Part shown: piece by piece, positions 13,343 to 26,579 of the stretch
Numbering within the stretch: the stretch's first letter is position 1
Layout of the letters: each line of letters begins with the position of its first letter
Source of the DNA: Moringa oleifera
Lineage: Eukaryota; Streptophyta; Magnoliopsida; Brassicales; Moringaceae
Direction: 5' to 3'
DNA length: 64,000 bases
Assembly (NCBI GenBank): GCA_021397835.1
Contig: JAJFZO010000168.1
Location: forward strand, 1,178,001-1,242,000
Notes under the pieces: model-generated
Told to the model about the DNA's origin: nothing
Databases searched by the model: none
What the model saw: the letters and a program-made list of their open reading frames with translations, nothing else
Translations under genes and position numbers: made by a program

Positions 13343-15045
13343 TTATTCATTCTTTGTTTATTTTAAAAATGAATATCACTACAAAATTTCTGTTTTTAGT
13401 TTGCTGCATTATTATTGTAATACAACATGTAACTAGAAAAGCAAAAATCTATTTTTTTATTATCACATCTAAGTAAGGAGATTAATTCTTTAATCTAATA
13501 GAAATTATTGGACATTCAATTACTTGCCAGTAAGACCCCTTTAATCAAAATACTTATTTCATCAATGCATACAGTAAGTATATTATAATAAGATTTAACG
13601 CTTAGTAGTCTTACTATAATCAACAAAATCGAATAAGTACCACATTCGTCCCATAATAGCAACTACATAGTAACTAAAAAAATCATAAAACTTGGGCTGA
13701 CTTTGAATTTGCTCGCAGCATCCATGACTTGTCTTTCATAAGTATCAATATTTTATGGATTGGTATATTAACCTCCTCATGGTTATGCTAATAGCAATAG
13801 TTAAGTTGAAAACATTTCTTAAATAGATGGGTCCTTACTATAGTTATAATCAGGTCATGAAATCATATATACTAACATTTCACGCATGAACACCTAAATA
13901 ACCCTCGATATTGATACACCCGCAAATGATATACAACCCAAATAAATTTCTTGATCACCCACAAGAATTCTAGTGACAAATCATTCTATGAAGTTTTTAT
14001 ATTATAAATCTAACAACGGTCAGTGATAGTCTAAAAATCTCTATCCATTGACATAATTTAAAAAAAAAAATTGATGGTCTAATTCATGCAGGATTTGTAA
14101 CAACTTTGAGTTTTACAAGTATGGCTTCTATTGCATTTTTAAAGAAGATTTCTTATTAGAAAAAGCATATACAAGCAATCAGTTTATGAAAATTTCGATA
14201 ATACTTCCTCATGATTTTTGAAGTGCATAAAAAAATATTGTACTCATGCAACATAAATACACACCTAGAGAACATATTGAGAATGTGAAACTCAAATAAA
14301 CTAGTTATAAGATAAATTTACCATTTCTGGTAAATATAACTCTTTTAAGAATAATTTCAAATCTGAGGATTATCCAAGAGTTTAATGTACATACACAACC
14401 CTTAGAAGAGTTTCTAGAGTATCTTTACTAAAATTGATGACAATTTAGTAAGATAGATAAGTATAGTTTTTATTTCATTCTTAAAGATTATTTCTTACTA
14501 GAACAAGCTTATACAAGGAACCAATTTATGAAAATTTCAGCAACACCTCTCCATGGTTCTCCAGGTGCATGAAATAATCTGTTGATGCAGTGTAAGTATG
14601 CACTTGAAGAACATATGAAAAGAACACTGTGAAATCCAAATGAACCAGTTGCAAAATAAACTTACCTTTTCAAGTGAATGCGTATCTTTAAGGACAGTTC
14701 CAAATCCAAAAACTATCCAAAAGTTAATTGTACATGCTTAGATAATTTTTTAAGGTAACTTTTGAAAAATTTTGGATTAGAAAATGTGATGTAAGATAAA
14801 CTTGTATACATGATTTACTAAGCCAGTTCTTGAAGAGCTATTCGAATATGAGGGACTAGCCAAAAGTTTCACATAGAAGCATATACTTAATGAGGGACTA
14901 ACAAACTACAACATATTTTAAAAGAGTGATCATATATACATTATAAGAGTAATAACAAATTCGATATACTAACACATACTCCAAAATTGCTAGAAACTAA
15001 TAAAAAAGAAAAGTAAGTTTACATACTATAAATATACACATATAT
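13343..15045. other. Unassigned AT-rich DNA, probably transposon interior
   Basis: No gene. A CACTACAAAATTTC string occurs at about 13,379, which could be another decayed CACTA end, but nothing nearby supports it. The rest shows no repeat structure I could define. Confidence 0.3.
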
Positions 15046-15835
15046 CATTATAAGAAAATATCAGTTTTCTCATGAAAATTTCAACAGAACAAAAATTTGT
15101 TGGAACTCTTTAATGAATTCTTACAAAAAATTATGACGAAAAATGAGATTGTTAAAAAATATTATTCCAATGACAATTATTGTGAGAATTCTTATTAAAT
15201 TATTTTTATTTATTTTCTTTAAAAAATGAAAAAACTTTTCATGGAGATGATTGTGAAAAATTTTGGAAAAAAATAATTTTGATTTTTTGCTTAAAAAATG
15301 ATTGAATTCCCATGAAAAATACCACTAAAACATTTGGGATAATTTTCCCTTAGTATAATATATGGAAAATTTTGAAAAAACTTAATTTGTTTAATTTATT
15401 TTATTTCAAAAAATAGTAAAATTTCATCAAAATTTTCTATGGAAAATTAATTAAAATTATTTTTATTTCTCCTAAAAACAATAGAATTTTTATGAAAAAT
15501 ATTATGGAATATTTTGAAAATATTTTTTATTCTCAAAAATATAGTAATTCTAACCAAAAAAATTTTCATGGGGACTTCCAACAGAAAATTTTGAAAAAAA
15601 AAATTTATTTTTATTAGAAAACAATGAAATTTAAAAAAAATGGTGAAAAACTTTGTGATAATTTTCCCAAAAAAGTTTTCGTTGAGAATTGTTAGAAAAA
15701 AATATTGGAACTGCTTATTTTTCAAAAAAAATTATAAAATTTCAATGGAATTTATCATTGAAAAATTGATAAAAAATTCATGGTAATCTTCGTGGAAAAA
15801 TTTAAAAGGAAAACAAATTTATTTTTTAAATTTCA
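15046..15835 (+). mobile_element. Decayed CACTA-type terminus with tandem subterminal repeats
   Basis: CATTATAAGAAAATATC at 15,046 differs from a CACTACAAGAAAA end by two transitions. Its next 40 bases align with the reverse complement of the end at 22,730, sharing AAAATTTCAAC followed by ACAAAAA. Downstream (about 15,190-15,830) an imperfect unit of roughly 70 bp, with the core ATGGAAAATTTTGAAAAAA, recurs several times, sometimes inverted. This looks like a subterminal repeat array of a non-autonomous CACTA element. Confidence 0.45.
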
Positions 15836-17000
15836 TTAATAAAATAATAGAATTTACTAAATTTTTATTAAATTAATGTGTTAAGAATTTTTGTTTTTGT
15901 ATACAAAAATTGAATATTTAATGACTTTGTAATCCATTATGATTATAATCGAATTTTATAGTAATACATATATTAAAGTACATAGCAAGATTTATATATT
16001 ATCATTATAAGTATAAATTAAATTTCAATACACTTCAACACATATATCAAATTAAATACATCTAACAAGATATATAATAGTTCATATACCTTAAGTATAA
16101 GATATCATTACAGCATAAAAAGGGTTCTTATGATATTTATTTTATTTTTTAAGCAATAATTATAATCGTTGCTACATTTTTTTCGGTATATACTCAAAAA
16201 TCAACATAATTAAAATCGAGAAAATCTTGTAATGATAATTATCATGATTGTTAGTAAAAATATAAAATAATTACCACTAAATGACTATATGTTTACCAAC
16301 AGTTGTTAAAGGTGAATTGATTATCACTGAAAGCAAGTTTAACTTTGGTTTTATTTAAGATAATTAATAATTATCATTAAATGCTATATATTTAACGATA
16401 ATTATTAAGATAAATTAAAGACGAACTGATTTTTGTTTTGTTAGTGAACCATTACCTTTATGTGTTCAACCATAATTATAAGGCAATTAATAAATATCGT
16501 TAATAATTGCCTCTAAAATGTTTTGTTAGTGATTTTTTTAGCATTAAATGTCAATATAATTTCGATATAAACAAAATTATGAATTTATTAAGACAATTAA
16601 TAATTGTCAATAAAATGGTTACAAAGGATTATGTACCGATAATTAGCAATTTTTATTATAATGGTTACAAATTGTTGTTTATCAATCATTGAACAAAACT
16701 TGTTAAAAGAGTCATTTAGCTATAATTAATATATTATTTATTTTAATAATCACAAATTAAAATATAAAAATTAAAAATTTAGGACTAGTAAAAACTCTAA
16801 TAAAAATAAATATGCTCCACATTCATAACTATAATATTATCTATCTTCTTACATAACAAAATATATCAAAAATATTAAAATGGTCATTTAATAAAAATAC
16901 AATTTAAAGTAAAAACTTACTAATGCTTTCAAATTTAAAAAGTTAAAAGCAATACATTAACTTTATAAAATACTATTTGTTAATCTCTAATGATGGTCAG
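15836..17000. repeat. AT-rich stretch with imperfect repeats of an ATTATCATTAAATG-like unit
   Basis: Between about 16,230 and 16,640 a unit resembling AATTATCATTAAATGC...TTTAACGATAATTATTAAG recurs imperfectly, in part in inverted form (GGCAATTAATAAATATCG, AATTGCCTC, AATTGTCAATAAAATGG). No coding capacity. It may be more subterminal transposon sequence. Confidence 0.35.
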
Positions 17001-20000
17001 TTCACAATATATGACCTGCAAAAAAATACATATAAAAATCATGCATGAAATACACGAAATATTAATTAAAAGAATAAATAAATAATATTTATCCTTAGTA
17101 TGTTCAAATATGGGACATTCATTATTTTGTAAAACACCTTTATATGTAGTAAATTTAATGTGGTTACATATAAATGCAAGGGATTATGAGTTTAAAACAA
17201 GTAATGGTTTCAAAGATAAGTCAGAAAAGGTAGAATAAAGCAGAAAATAATCAAAGATTTGTCATTGGCAAACCAACATCTAAGAGGAATGAAAGCTACA
17301 TGAAACATGAACATACCAAAAATCATGATTACAAATTAATTATCTATATTTACAGGCTAAAGAAACAACATTGAATGGAACAATATCAGAAGTAACCTTA
17401 AAAAAAATATTGATCTTACAAACAACACAAATCATAATAAAGACAAAATCACTATATTCAATAACATGTTTTCCATTAATATACAATTCATTAAAGTTGA
17501 CTTATATTAGCTCCAAGCTACAAGCTATCAACGCATTTTTTATTTTTTAATCAACTTAGTTATGTTTTTGAGAGAAGAAAGAAAAAGAGGAAACTCTTGT
17601 TGACTAGTTCATGATGGTAATAACAAGATCACGATTTCAGATGCTTTAATATGATAATAAAGCTATCAATTTTTAAAGAGAATTATCTGCATAATTCAAG
17701 AAAAATCACAATAATTTTTTAATATTCAAAGGATTGACTTTTGAAAAATTCTAGTGATTAAACATTACTAAGAACTAATAGAGAAAGTTTCAGTAATCAC
17801 ATATGAAAATTCTAATGATTCTAAACGTTTTTAATCTTGTTATTTTTTTACTATTATATTTATTTACATAGATATTTATTTAATTAATCTTACTTAAAAT
17901 ATTGATTTGCTTGATTTATTCAAAAAGATTACTACTAATACATTGAAACAAAGGCCAAGAATTAGAAATATTCGTTAGATCAAGTCAATTAACTGCAGAA
18001 ACTAAAACAAGGGAAAGAAGAATACAAGAAGTGGCACTTACCTGCTAATTATTGAAGGCTGATAAAGTCGAAGATAAAATTAGTTCTTAGCATTTATCCT
18101 ACATTAAAAAAAAAAGGAAACAAAAGACTAGTAAGGGAGAATACTGAAAATTGCAAAGCAATACGTAACCTTCAAGACTAACAATAAAAAGAATAAAATC
18201 TTCAAATTTCACAAAGTCACTTTAAGAATTCTTATAGCTCTAGAAGCTCAAACGATACAACATAATTAGCCTTTTTCCTTTTAACTTCCTTCAAATTAAA
18301 CACTAACATGCTCAAATGATAATAGTATCTTTTACATGAATAGTAAATACTCAAATAAAAATAAAATAAATGTAATATAAATACCTTCCTTACTTTCTTT
18401 GTTTTTATTCTATGAATGTAACAACAAATAAACAATAAAAAATTTCTAAGAAATGAAGCAAATGTAGATAGCAGAGAAGAGAAAGAAAAAAGTATAATAT
18501 AGTGATAAACGCTTAAAAAATAAAAGAATGTATGATCTTATAAGTTGAAGAAGAGAAAGAATGGGAAGTTTGACTAAACCAGTAAAAAAGGTTTCATCAC
18601 TCTTTTAAGCACCTCAATGAAATTAAAGAGCAAAAAAATAATTGAAGCATTTCTTCATTTCATTGACTTTTTTTTAAATATATCCTCATAAATAATGTGA
18701 GACACTTATAGTTAAATTTTCTATTAAATTTTAACATAGTTGAATCATTACATGATTTCTCTTGCATGATCTAACCTAATATTGATCTTATAGATTTTAT
18801 GGGCTTGTTATTATATGATTATGTCCTCTTATCGTTGCTAGCAATAATGGTCGATGCCTCCATCACCCACCAGAGGTGGTAAAGAATTACCATATTCAAG
18901 ATAATTAAATTAATCATAATGAAGCAATGTGTCACAGGTTGCAATCTATGCCTCTACCTTAACATACTCATGCTTATGTGTACCTTGATGAAGTAATCAC
19001 TACCCTATTTGAGGGCCTCTAATATATGTCTCGGTTCTCCTATGAAGGCGATTTGGTTACTATATGCGATAACATTCCATTAATAGTTGAAGTTTGTCAT
19101 GATCATCGTTGTCATAATATCCTCAAACTAATCCACTTACACCTAGTAAACTGTAAGTCTAAATGTTTTTCCCATCCAATAAATCGACCTTTCACCATCA
19201 CCACTGCCAAGCAGGTTCCTAATGATCAACATCATTAATTTCAGCCCATCAAATTCATTGTGTATAATCTGATTGTCCTCATACTCATTCAACACTTAAA
19301 CTAGAGAGCTAACATTTGCGATTATTTCATAACTCTTAGTGAGAGAGAAAAACTTACACAAAGAGATAAAAAAAGAAAGAAAAAAAGATGTTTTTCTTTT
19401 TGTACACAAAAAGTTTGAAAACCTATTTTCTCCTTTCTAAAAATGTTAATATCTTAACAAAAATATCAAATTAGGGTTTGTCTCAATCGATACATAAACT
19501 TATCACCTGTAGTAAACATGAGAGTTTTATAAATCTTTTACCCTAAAATTTATAATATTTTATTGCTTTTTGAATATGTTAAACTTAAAATGAAGTTATT
19601 TTGACTGAAGAATGTATTAGTACCACTAAAATTGAAATCGGTCATCTTTAGACCTTTTAATTTTGGAAGATCAAAATGATATCATTTTGATTCCTTATTA
19701 AAAGAGCTCATTGGCCTAAAAATTAAGCTTCTTCTTCTTCTTTTTCTTTTCTCATATCACATAAGCTCTTCTTATTCTTTCAAAAGAACTCTTTCAGATA
19801 CCATTCCACAAAGATCGAGTCACTACCTTTGACGTGTATGGTTCTACGTGTCCTTATACGAGCGCACCCAATCCTCACTGCACGACATCTAATAGTCATT
19901 CTCAAAGTTCAAAATCATTGGGATCCACAAGGAATGCAACGTGACAGAGTAGTGCTTTGGAAACTTTTAATGCAAGAAAGGATGAATGATATCAAAAAAA

Positions 20001-21094
20001 ATCGCAAAAGGTTAAACTTATTCTTTTATTGGTCCTAAAAAAGAGAGTCTATTATCGATGTTTTCGACTATATCTCTTATACATAGATTTACTTTTTTTA
20101 TTATCATATTTTATCATGTTTAATGCGAATAAAGAAGTATCATCAAAAGGTTTAATACATGTCTCAATTAGGCCAATTATAAGGGTAAAAGTTAAAATAT
20201 CAAAAAAGCACTTAACATGTGTATTCAAGAGATTTGGACTGATTCAAGAATGGTGCGTTGATCAAACATTTCATATTTGAGTCATACTTCTCTATGGAGC
20301 ATATTTTCTCTAGTTCTTTAAGAACTTCTAAACTTATCAAAATTCTTTGTGCATTCACCTTTGACTTATCTTCAACTTATCAATCAATACTTCCATCATT
20401 GATTATGGTGTTTTCATCATACCAAGATTCTTACTTCACTATAAGCAACGAGTTACAATTTTTCATACATATTTGTTTTAAAAGATCTTAAAAACCTATC
20501 TTGATTTTTTATCTCGATTTCTTTGAGGTTATCAATTTCCCCATGTTTTTGCAATTTTACTTTTCTATTACCACTTCTCTATTTGATTGTGATTAATGGC
20601 CACTAGGTAATGGGGACCTTAGGCAAGATTAAAGTTGCAACTAAATTGTTGGTTAATGACATTAGGATATAGGTATTTCTTATTTTGTATTCTTCATTGT
20701 TGATCACTATTTGTGCATGAATCTATATTTTAGGGAATTTCTACAAACTTATGTAAAAGATTTAAATTAGTAGCCTAACAAATGCGCAATAGTTGTCCTT
20801 ATTACGGCCATGATTCTAGAGTTGAATAAACTTAGATTTCTATATAATATCTATTTACAAATGTTTGTCATTTTTTTCGCTCTATATTTTCAATTATTTA
20901 TTTCATTTAGCATGAGTCCCTCTTTTCTAGTAAATGCTATAATATTTGTTTAGGTTAAATGTTAATGCGACTTCGATACTTCCTCTTTGAGAAGAATAGG
21001 TGTTGCAATTATGAGTTTATCCTTGTAGCTATATTGTCTTTTTAATTACTTGGCTTATTTATAAAGTTTTCATTTGAAATGATGTGATATTTAT
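17001..21094. other. Intergenic DNA, no gene supported
   Basis: Short open frames of 60-83 codons around 19,026, 19,829, 20,029 and 20,258 have no initiation context, splice structure or family resemblance that I recognise. Their composition differs little from the surroundings, except for a modestly GC-richer patch at 18,830-19,250. Nothing else was identified. Confidence 0.4.
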
Positions 21095-22730
21095 TACTAC
21101 AAGGAAAATTTCATTTACGAACAAATAAAAAATCATTATTAAAACATTAAAAATTGTTAACATAGATTATTTTGACCTATATCAATGGATAAAAACTTGA
21201 TCATCAATATAAGCTCCATCATTTTAGACTTTTACTGATAATTTTTTTACCTATCAATATATATAAAGGGTGTTTACTGATGGATTTCTAGTCCATGAGT
21301 ATATATTCAAGGCTCTTACTAATGGACATTACATCCTTTAGTATTTGCACAATGTTTTACTCATGGTTTTTTTATGTATCACTATATACAAATGTGTCAC
21401 TACAAATTCTTTTCTTGTTATTTTGTGTACATCTTTTTTATTGACCCCATGTATGCACAAGATATTTATTATGTATTATTCATTAATATATTACAGAGTC
21501 TTTTGTCAGTGTATCTATTTTATTTTTATCATATGTAATATTTTATTAGCAAATTTATTTACAAATAGTTATTAATATAGATTTTTATTTTATAATTTAT
21601 ATTTAATTTTAATCTTGAATTATAATTGTTGTATTGCATGGACCACAAACTTTCTATTGAATCCTAATTTTTAAAACTAACTATAGCTTCTTCGATAATG
21701 TCAATTATGTTGCATACAAACATTAATATAGTATTACAATTCTAAACTAATACAAATGTTTAGTTGTAATAATAAAATAAAACTAATATAGTAATAACAA
21801 GTTGGGCACAAAGTTAGTTATAAAATCATAAGCATGAAGGTAAGCCCATATTATTCTTCATCAAACTCTTTATCAATGGCCTTTTGTAGATTCAATGGCT
21901 CCTCACTTATATTTTAGCTATTGCACTAGTTTTTTTCTTCATTAAGTCTACAAAAAATTTGCGTGTTAATTATTTGAATATTAAAATATTATATAAAATA
22001 TTAAAATACTTTTTTAAAAATTGTTAAAAAAATCATGGCAAACACTTAAAAAATATTACGATGAAAATTACTGTGGCAATTGGCTATAAATCAAAAAATT
22101 AATTCAATATGTTGAATTGAAAATTACCTTAAGAAATTGCCACACAAAAATCTCATGGCAAATGATTTAATATTGCCATGCAAAATTTTCATGGCAAATG
22201 ATATAAACATTGTCACGGTTTCTTTTGACAATCTTATTACTATTTTAAATAATAAAAAATTAAAATAAATTTTTTAATTAATTACCAAGAAAGAAAAATA
22301 GTAACCAAGATAACAAATAATTACTACAAAAATATATTATGGTAATTGCATGATAAATTTCATTTAAATTAATTTAAAAAATTAAATAAATAATTAAAAC
22401 AATTGCCACGATATTTTTTATGACAATTTGATTAATTTATTTTTAAAATAAAAATAAAATAGAAAAACCGTTGCACTAGTTTTTCGTCGAAAATTTCTTA
22501 ATATTGAAAAACAAAACTATAAATTAATCTTTTCATTAATTTTCTCACGGATTTGTTGTGAAAATATTTGTAAGAAATAATGTTAGAAATTTTGATAAAT
22601 TTTATGTTGAAATATTAATTTCTCACTGGATAATAGTTCTTTATCAATTGGCATGGCTAATTTTAAAAATTCTCATGGTTTTTGTTTTTGTTGAAATTTT
22701 CTTTAAGAATTCCGCTGTTTTCTTGTAGTG
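21095..22730. mobile_element. CACTA-type element end(s): TACTACAAGGAAAA at 21,095 and TTTTCTTGTAGTG ending at 22,730
   Basis: The right end TTTTCTTGTAGTG (22,718-22,730) is a textbook CACTA 3' terminus. A near match of the left end, TACTACAAGGAAAATTTC, lies at 21,095. Between them are short subterminal-style repeats: variants of TTACT(G/A/C)ATGG at 21,230-21,370 and ATGGCAAATGAT units at 22,155-22,205. The right end may pair with 21,095 (1.6 kb) or with 15,046 (7.7 kb). Flanking trinucleotides do not match in either pairing, so no 3-bp target duplication supports a choice. Confidence 0.5.
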
Positions 22731-25724
22731 ATCTATAAGATCATCATTATATTTATGTGTTTTTCACATCATTGGCTACTATCCAAAGAAATTTATTTTA
22801 TGTCATCGATGCTTGATCAATGGAGTATCTTTACTTTGCTTAATTCTCATTCTTATGCTCAAGTTTACTTTTTTTTTTTTATACACGACTGATTTATCAC
22901 TTCATATTATATATATTAAAATTAATCATTCATATATAAACTAGAATTGCTCTTCAAACTTAACTAAGTTAACACCTTACTATATTTCATTGTTTGCAGC
23001 ATATCTCCTATTTTTAACCTTAATAATGAAGTCATAACTCTTTCATTTCTTTTTATTTAGCTAAGCCATTTTGTAGTCATTTAGTTCAGCTTCTTAGCTG
23101 CAAGTTTCACGTTTTATGTTTTTTCAAATTCAAGCTTTAACCCTATGAACATAATGTCTCAAGTTGCTGCCTCAAAAATAAAGCACTCTGGTGGCTTCAC
23201 TTAAGACATAGATCAATTAATCATATAAAAGGATGATGATAGAGAATAATCATAAACTCCTATCTTATTTAACTTACCTCCAAGTTAATCTAAATCACTT
23301 TAACTCAAGTTGTTAACCTGCTTGTCTAATTTTTCTTTCTTTAGTTCTCTTCTTTCCTTATCTTTTTCTCTAAATTTCATGTAAAAGAAGTATAGGTAGA
23401 GAAATTTTATTCCATTTACAGATATATGGTTTTTAAAGAAGAATAAAAGAGTGAGATTGTTATTGTCTCTTAATACATATGTGGTTTTGGTCAAATTACT
23501 ATGTGTTTTTAGTCTCATGCATCCGTTTAGCATTTTACTTCATTTTATTATCTTTTAGTTATTTTTAAATTTCAATTCATTTCCTATATCTTGTATAATT
23601 CATAATACAATTAGTACACCTTTAAACATTAATAACAATCTTCTAGAATTTATGTAACTTATACATAACAATTCTCAAGAAACATCAAGTGCATACTTCA
23701 CACGTTTAAACACATATCAATATATGTACGACTACATATGTGTGAAATCATGGTGTGTGAGTGTAGCAAAAGTAATGTAGTAAAAGTAAGGGCATTACAT
23801 GCTTAATTAGTTAGAGATGTTAATCATTGAAAATTTACCTAATGGCTAATCAATAATGATGGATGTGGCTCAAGATGAAAAGAAGAAAAGGAGAGGTGAA
23901 AGCAAGAGGTCGCATGAGAGAAAAGGAACTAGTTCCTTGTTCTTGACAAAGGGATATTATTGGAATTTATATTTATTAATAAAATTTACATTAAACAATA
24001 TTTAAACTTGATTCCTACACTAATTTTCGTTGAAATTTTTGTTGGAATCTACAGGTAATGATAAAATTTACATTAAATATCATAAAAATGTATATAAAAT
24101 TTTAAAATAAAAAATAAAAAAATTATGATTACATCTTGATTTAATGAAAATAAAATATAAGATTAAAATTTATAGTTAATCATTTTTGAATTAGATCATA
24201 ATTAAATAAATTAAATTTTAAAGAATATAAAGATATTTTTAAAAAAGGGATTATGTTTTTATTTAATTAAAATAAAAGTACATAGTAAAAATTTAATCTC
24301 TTTTAAGCTCAAATTAATTTGTGATTTGATCAAATTTAATTAAAATATTTATATTTACTATATTATAAAAATTCAAAACGATTAAATATATATTTTGAAT
24401 CAATTTTGATTAAGTTTAATAAATATTAAACCATCAAGTTTGTGTTATTTTAATTATAAATTCAACAATTTTTTATGATTATAGCTTTATTTACTTAACA
24501 TGTTACTAATCACTTTACTAATAATAATGTATAGAAATTAATATATGTATTATTGCATCTTTTATATATACATATGTATTAAATCTTATAATATATTGAA
24601 ATTAATGTACTATGTGTTACTATATGTTATGTTATAAGTATTATGTCTCATACTTAATGTATTGAATTTAATATTTATGTGTTACATTACTATATGTTTT
24701 GTGTATTATATCTTGTAATTTACTACAATTTGAATTTTACATATAATCACAATATATATGTTGTTGTGCCTTGTTATATGTACTATTATAAAATACAATC
24801 ATAATCATAATGTATTTTTACAATTTCAACAAAAAATTTAGTAAAATATACTATAGAAAAATTTGAAAATATAAATTTATGAAAATGGTAAAAATAAATA
24901 ATTTTTTTATCACTATTTCTAATGAAAAGTTATGAATATTTATATATAAATAAAATAAATTAAAAATATTTCATTGCTATTTCCATTGAAAAATTGTTAA
25001 TATTTTCATAAAAACAACAAATAAATTAAAATCTTTAATTCACTTTTTCCAAAGAAAGAGATCACGGGAAACTTTTATGAACTTTAGTATTTATTAAATT
25101 TTAAAAAATAAAAAAATTTCATCCAATTTTTGCAAAAAAATATTCCAGTAAAATTTGAATTGAAGTTTTCATGAAAATATAACTTTTTTGAAAAATAAAA
25201 ATTTCTAATAAAAATTTTTTGTTCAAACATTTTGTTAAAAAATACATGACTTTTTGTAATAACATCGAGTTCATGGGAAGCATGAATAATTTTATTATGT
25301 AAAATAATTATCGACAAATTTTGTAACAAAAAAGCAACAACAACAATAATAATAATTTTAAATTTAAAACTCAAACAAATCATTTATCACATTTGAAATA
25401 CATAATTTTAAAAAATTAAAAATCAAATATTTAACTAAAAATATCTAATGACATAGTATATGCAGGTTTGTATTTATATAGACTTAAAAAAATTATTCTA
25501 AGATATGAGATTTACAACAAAAAAAAAAGGAACAAAAGTTAGCATATCATGCAGATGATGAAAGTCATATGGTTCTAATACTAATAATATGAGCGCAGAT
25601 ATATAATACCCAAAATGTAATTTTAAATGACATATCATTTCAGTTTCTTTAACATAATCAATAAATAATAAAACTTAAATAAAAAATAAATATCCATAAA
25701 CTATTATTTCCTTTTTTTTTTTGG
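22731..25724. other. AT-rich intergenic DNA, no gene supported
   Basis: Very AT-rich from about 24,000. The stretch 24,830-25,260 resembles the subterminal array at 15.2-15.8 kb in its repeated ATTGAAAAATT and ATGAAAAT words and may be a related element end. No coding sequence was recognised. Confidence 0.35.
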
Positions 25725-26342
25725 AATGCTCTCAGACAATTAAATAAATCACATAGTTTGAATGCAAGAGAAACTCTATTGAAGTTTTAGGTAACAACCT
25801 AAGCAATGAAGTAAATAAAAGCAATAAAAAAATTTGTTTTCTTTTCAAAGCATATAAAAATTGAATTAAATATAGATTTTATTTTACTATTAAATTTGGG
25901 ATCCAAGAATGAATTTAAATCAATTTAAAACCGAATGCATTTAAAACAAAATTTATTTATTTAATTTATTAATAAATATACATTTTAATGTATCATCAAA
26001 TTTAAAAATTAAATAATTATATTTTTAATAGTAAAAACTTTATTGAAATTTTAAATTTTAAAAAAAATTTCAATTATTAATATTTCAAAAGATGTCATGC
26101 TAGATGAATTTTCTCAAATTAACTTTTTTTTTATTAAAAAAAGATACACTTTTTTGAAGTAGAATAATATCTTTTAAGACTATTATCATCATCAAAGAAT
26201 CCCAACCTTTATGGGCCATATAAATAGATTAAAATTTCATAAAATTTCAATTGTTCAAATTTATTGACTTGAAAAATAGCTTAATTAATAATATATTTTA
26301 AAGTTTAAATGCATCAAAAGTATTTACATTTTATATAAATTT
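25725..26342. repeat. LTR-like direct repeat, left copy
   Basis: About 600 bp that recur in the same orientation at 28,570-29,152. Shared runs include AACAACCTAAG, GAATTTAAATCAATTTAAAA, ACTATTATCATCATC, CATATAAATAG and TAAATGCATCAAAA, in the same order at the same spacing, apart from an insertion of about 40 bp near 26,130. The repeats flank a caulimovirid-derived segment, so they may be long terminal repeats or flanks duplicated with it. A TATAAATAG box at about 26,220 lies on the plus strand. Confidence 0.65.
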
Positions 26343-26579
26343 TTTCAATGGTATTTTTTCATCAATTTTCATAACAATATTTTTGATTGAATTTTTTGTA
26401 TTATTAAAAAATTATGAATAATATATTAAATATTATTAGTAAAAATTCTAAAAAAATTCTAAAGAAATATTCTAACAAAAAATGTTAATTAAAATTATTG
26501 TTTAAAAAATCTAAAAATTCTAACAAAAAAATTTCTTTAGAACTTTGGTTAAAAAAATACATGTTTTCTATCTATCGGA

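Noticed and set aside
19026..20491. Cluster of plus-strand open frames of 69-83 codons
   Set aside because: No shared frame, no recognisable domain, no splice borders linking them. AT-rich DNA of this length yields such frames by chance.
8444..22730. One 14.3-kb autonomous CACTA element spanning both clear ends
   Set aside because: The subterminal repeats at the two ends are of different types and the flanking trinucleotides (TAG before, ATC after) do not match, so two or more elements are more likely.
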